From contig JAATFS010000092.1 of NCBI GenBank assembly GCA_015655035.1, positions 1-6,902 on the forward strand: 6,902 bases of DNA, in the 5' to 3' direction. The stretch is from Lysobacterales bacterium (GTDB lineage: Bacteria; Pseudomonadota; Gammaproteobacteria; Xanthomonadales; Xanthomonadaceae). Made by a program: the position numbers and the translations under genes. Below, piece by piece: positions 5,805 to 6,902 of this stretch (position 1 is its first letter; every line of letters begins with the position of its first letter). The notes beneath the pieces were generated by a model. That model made no database searches and was not told where the DNA came from. It saw only the letters and a program-made list of their open reading frames with translations.

Positions 5805-6902
5805 TCAGGCGAACGAAGGCGGCAGGTCCTGCTTGGTCGTAGCGAACGCCAGGTTCGGCTTGGGGCCCATCTCGAACTCGAGCGTACCGCCGCCGGCCAG
5901 GTCGGCGTGGCGCAGCCAACTGCGCGGGTAGGGCTTGCCGTTCCAGCGCAGCGATTGCACGTAGACGTTCTGCTCGCTGTTGCGGTGGGCCACGACGTGC
6001 AGGCGCCGGCCATGGCCGACGTCGAGTTCGGCGCGCTTGAACAGCGGACTGCCGATCACGTAGTGGCCGCTGACCGGATCCACCGGATACAGCCCCAGTG
6101 CGCTGAGCACGAACCAGGCGCTCATCTGTCCGCAATCCTCGTTGCCGGACAGGCCGTTGCGGGCATCGTGGTATTGCTCGCGCAGCAGTCGGCGCACCAT
6201 CGCCTGGGTCTTGTAGGGTTGTCCCGCGTAGGCGTAGAGATAGGCCACGTGGTGGCTGGGTTCGTTGCCGTGCGCGTATTGGCCGACCATGCCATCGATG
6301 TCCGGCGGGGCATCGGCCGGCAGTTCGGAGCTGGTGGAGAACAGCTCGTCGAGCTTGGCGACAAAACCGTCGCGCCCGCCGAATAGGTCCATGTAGCCGT
6401 ACAGGTCGTGCTGGTTGAGGAAGGTGGCCTGCCAGGCGTTGGATTCGGTGAAGTCGCGCCATTTCTTGCTGTGGCCCATCGCGCGCGGATCGAACGGAGT
6501 GGCCCAGGCGCCGCCGTCCAGGCGCGGCTGCACGAAGCCGCTTTCGCGGTTGAAGACATGGCGATAGTTGCGTGAGCGTTCGCGCAAGGCGCGGTAGTCG
6601 TCCTCGGCGCCAGCCGCACGCGCCAGGTGGGCCACCGCCCAGTCGTCGTAGGCGTATTCGAGCGTGCGGCTCACCGCTTCGTCGACCTGGTCGCAGGGGA
6701 TGTAGCCACCTTTGCGGTAATAGCTCAGGCCGTGGCTGGTGTCGTCCATCGCGCGCTTTCGATAGGCCGGCCAGGCGGCGGCGTAGTCGATGCCGGTGAA
6801 TCCCTTGACGTGGGCTTCGGCCAGCACCACGGCCGAGTGGTAGCCGATCATGCAGCCGGTTTCCACGCCTTGCAGCGGCCAGATGCCGACGCCGTCGGGA
6901 CA
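5805..6902 (-). CDS. Alpha-mannosidase, GH92, C-terminal part (5' end outside window)
   Basis: The frame is open from the window edge (first full codon ends at 6902) to TGA at 5805-5807. It gives the last 365 residues of a protein that is normally about 750 or more. GH92 enzymes are inverting, calcium-dependent exo-alpha-mannosidases that trim alpha-1,2, 1,3 or 1,6 mannose from N-glycans. The visible part is the (alpha/alpha)6 domain. GCMIGYHSAVV lies near the edge, a WATPFDP strand and NAWQATFLNQHDLYGYM in the middle, then HGNEPSHHVAYLYAYAG (about 6230-6280) and LSGNEDCGQMSAWFVLSALGLYP (about 6083-6152). It ends with a G-S-P-L-F segment and HADLAGGGTLEFEMG. The acidic residues in GNEPSHH and GNEDCG are family hallmarks, but I do not assign acid and base. 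It probably heads or sits within the operon that continues into GH35. It may be nixK, the GH92 enzyme of the Xanthomonas nix cluster; other GH92 copies may exist. Confidence 0.93.
   Translation of the reverse strand, partial: CPDGVGIWPLQGVETGCMIGYHSAVVLAEAHVKGFTGIDYAAAWPAYRKRAMDDTSHGLSYYRKGGYIPCDQVDEAVSRTLEYAYDDWAVAHLARAAGAEDDYRALRERSRNYRHVFNRESGFVQPRLDGGAWATPFDPRAMGHSKKWRDFTESNAWQATFLNQHDLYGYMDLFGGRDGFVAKLDELFSTSSELPADAPPDIDGMVGQYAHGNEPSHHVAYLYAYAGQPYKTQAMVRRLLREQYHDARNGLSGNEDCGQMSAWFVLSALGLYPVDPVSGHYVIGSPLFKRAELDVGHGRRLHVVAHRNSEQNVYVQSLRWNGKPYPRSWLRHADLAGGGTLEFEMGPKPNLAFATTKQDLPPSFA

Noticed and set aside
5520..6386. 288-residue open frame on the plus strand spanning the GH92-GH35 junction
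   Set aside because: It runs across the ends of two well-identified minus-strand genes and has no homology that I recognise.

Overview
The window is high-GC DNA with a strong third-position G/C bias. It most likely comes from Xanthomonas or a close relative in the Xanthomonadaceae. This rests on composition and on the gene set: glycosylasparaginase, CutC, GH29 fucosidase, GH35 beta-galactosidase and GH92 alpha-mannosidase side by side, which resembles the plant N-glycan (nix) degradation locus of Xanthomonas campestris. The species call is inference.

Layout. Bases 1-264 are the end of a CheA-type histidine kinase, unrelated to the rest, which stops right after its ATPase domain. A 173-base gap (265-437) holds one weak terminator-like hairpin and the ribosome binding site of the next gene. 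From 438 a two-gene operon runs rightward: a Tat-exported N4-(beta-N-acetylglucosaminyl)-L-asparaginase overlapping cutC by ATGA. A 139-base AT-rich gap (2234-2372) holds a LacI-type operator candidate and promoter-like elements. It leads into a secreted GH29 fucosidase (2373-3752) with a C-terminal discoidin/CBM32-like domain. A 117-base gap with two hairpins separates it from two genes on the opposite strand. These are a GH35 beta-galactosidase (3870-5723) and, upstream of it in the same operon, a GH92 alpha-mannosidase (5805 to the window edge, N-terminus missing).

How the genes work together. The enzymes match the bonds of plant complex N-glycans and their Lewis a antennae (Gal beta-1,3 [Fuc alpha-1,4] GlcNAc). 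GH29 removes alpha-1,3/4 fucose, GH35 removes terminal beta-galactose and GH92 removes alpha-mannose. Glycosylasparaginase then cuts the last GlcNAc-Asn bond. CutC, translationally coupled to it, is the one gene whose part is unexplained. The remaining activities (GH3, GH20, GH125, endo-glucosaminidase, TonB-dependent transporter) would be expected to the right, outside the window.

The most interesting points are the CutC/glycosylasparaginase coupling, the LacI-like operator at the fucosidase promoter, the Tat export of a self-processing amidase, and the CheA-like protein without a CheW domain. No RNA genes, CRISPR arrays or mobile elements were seen.
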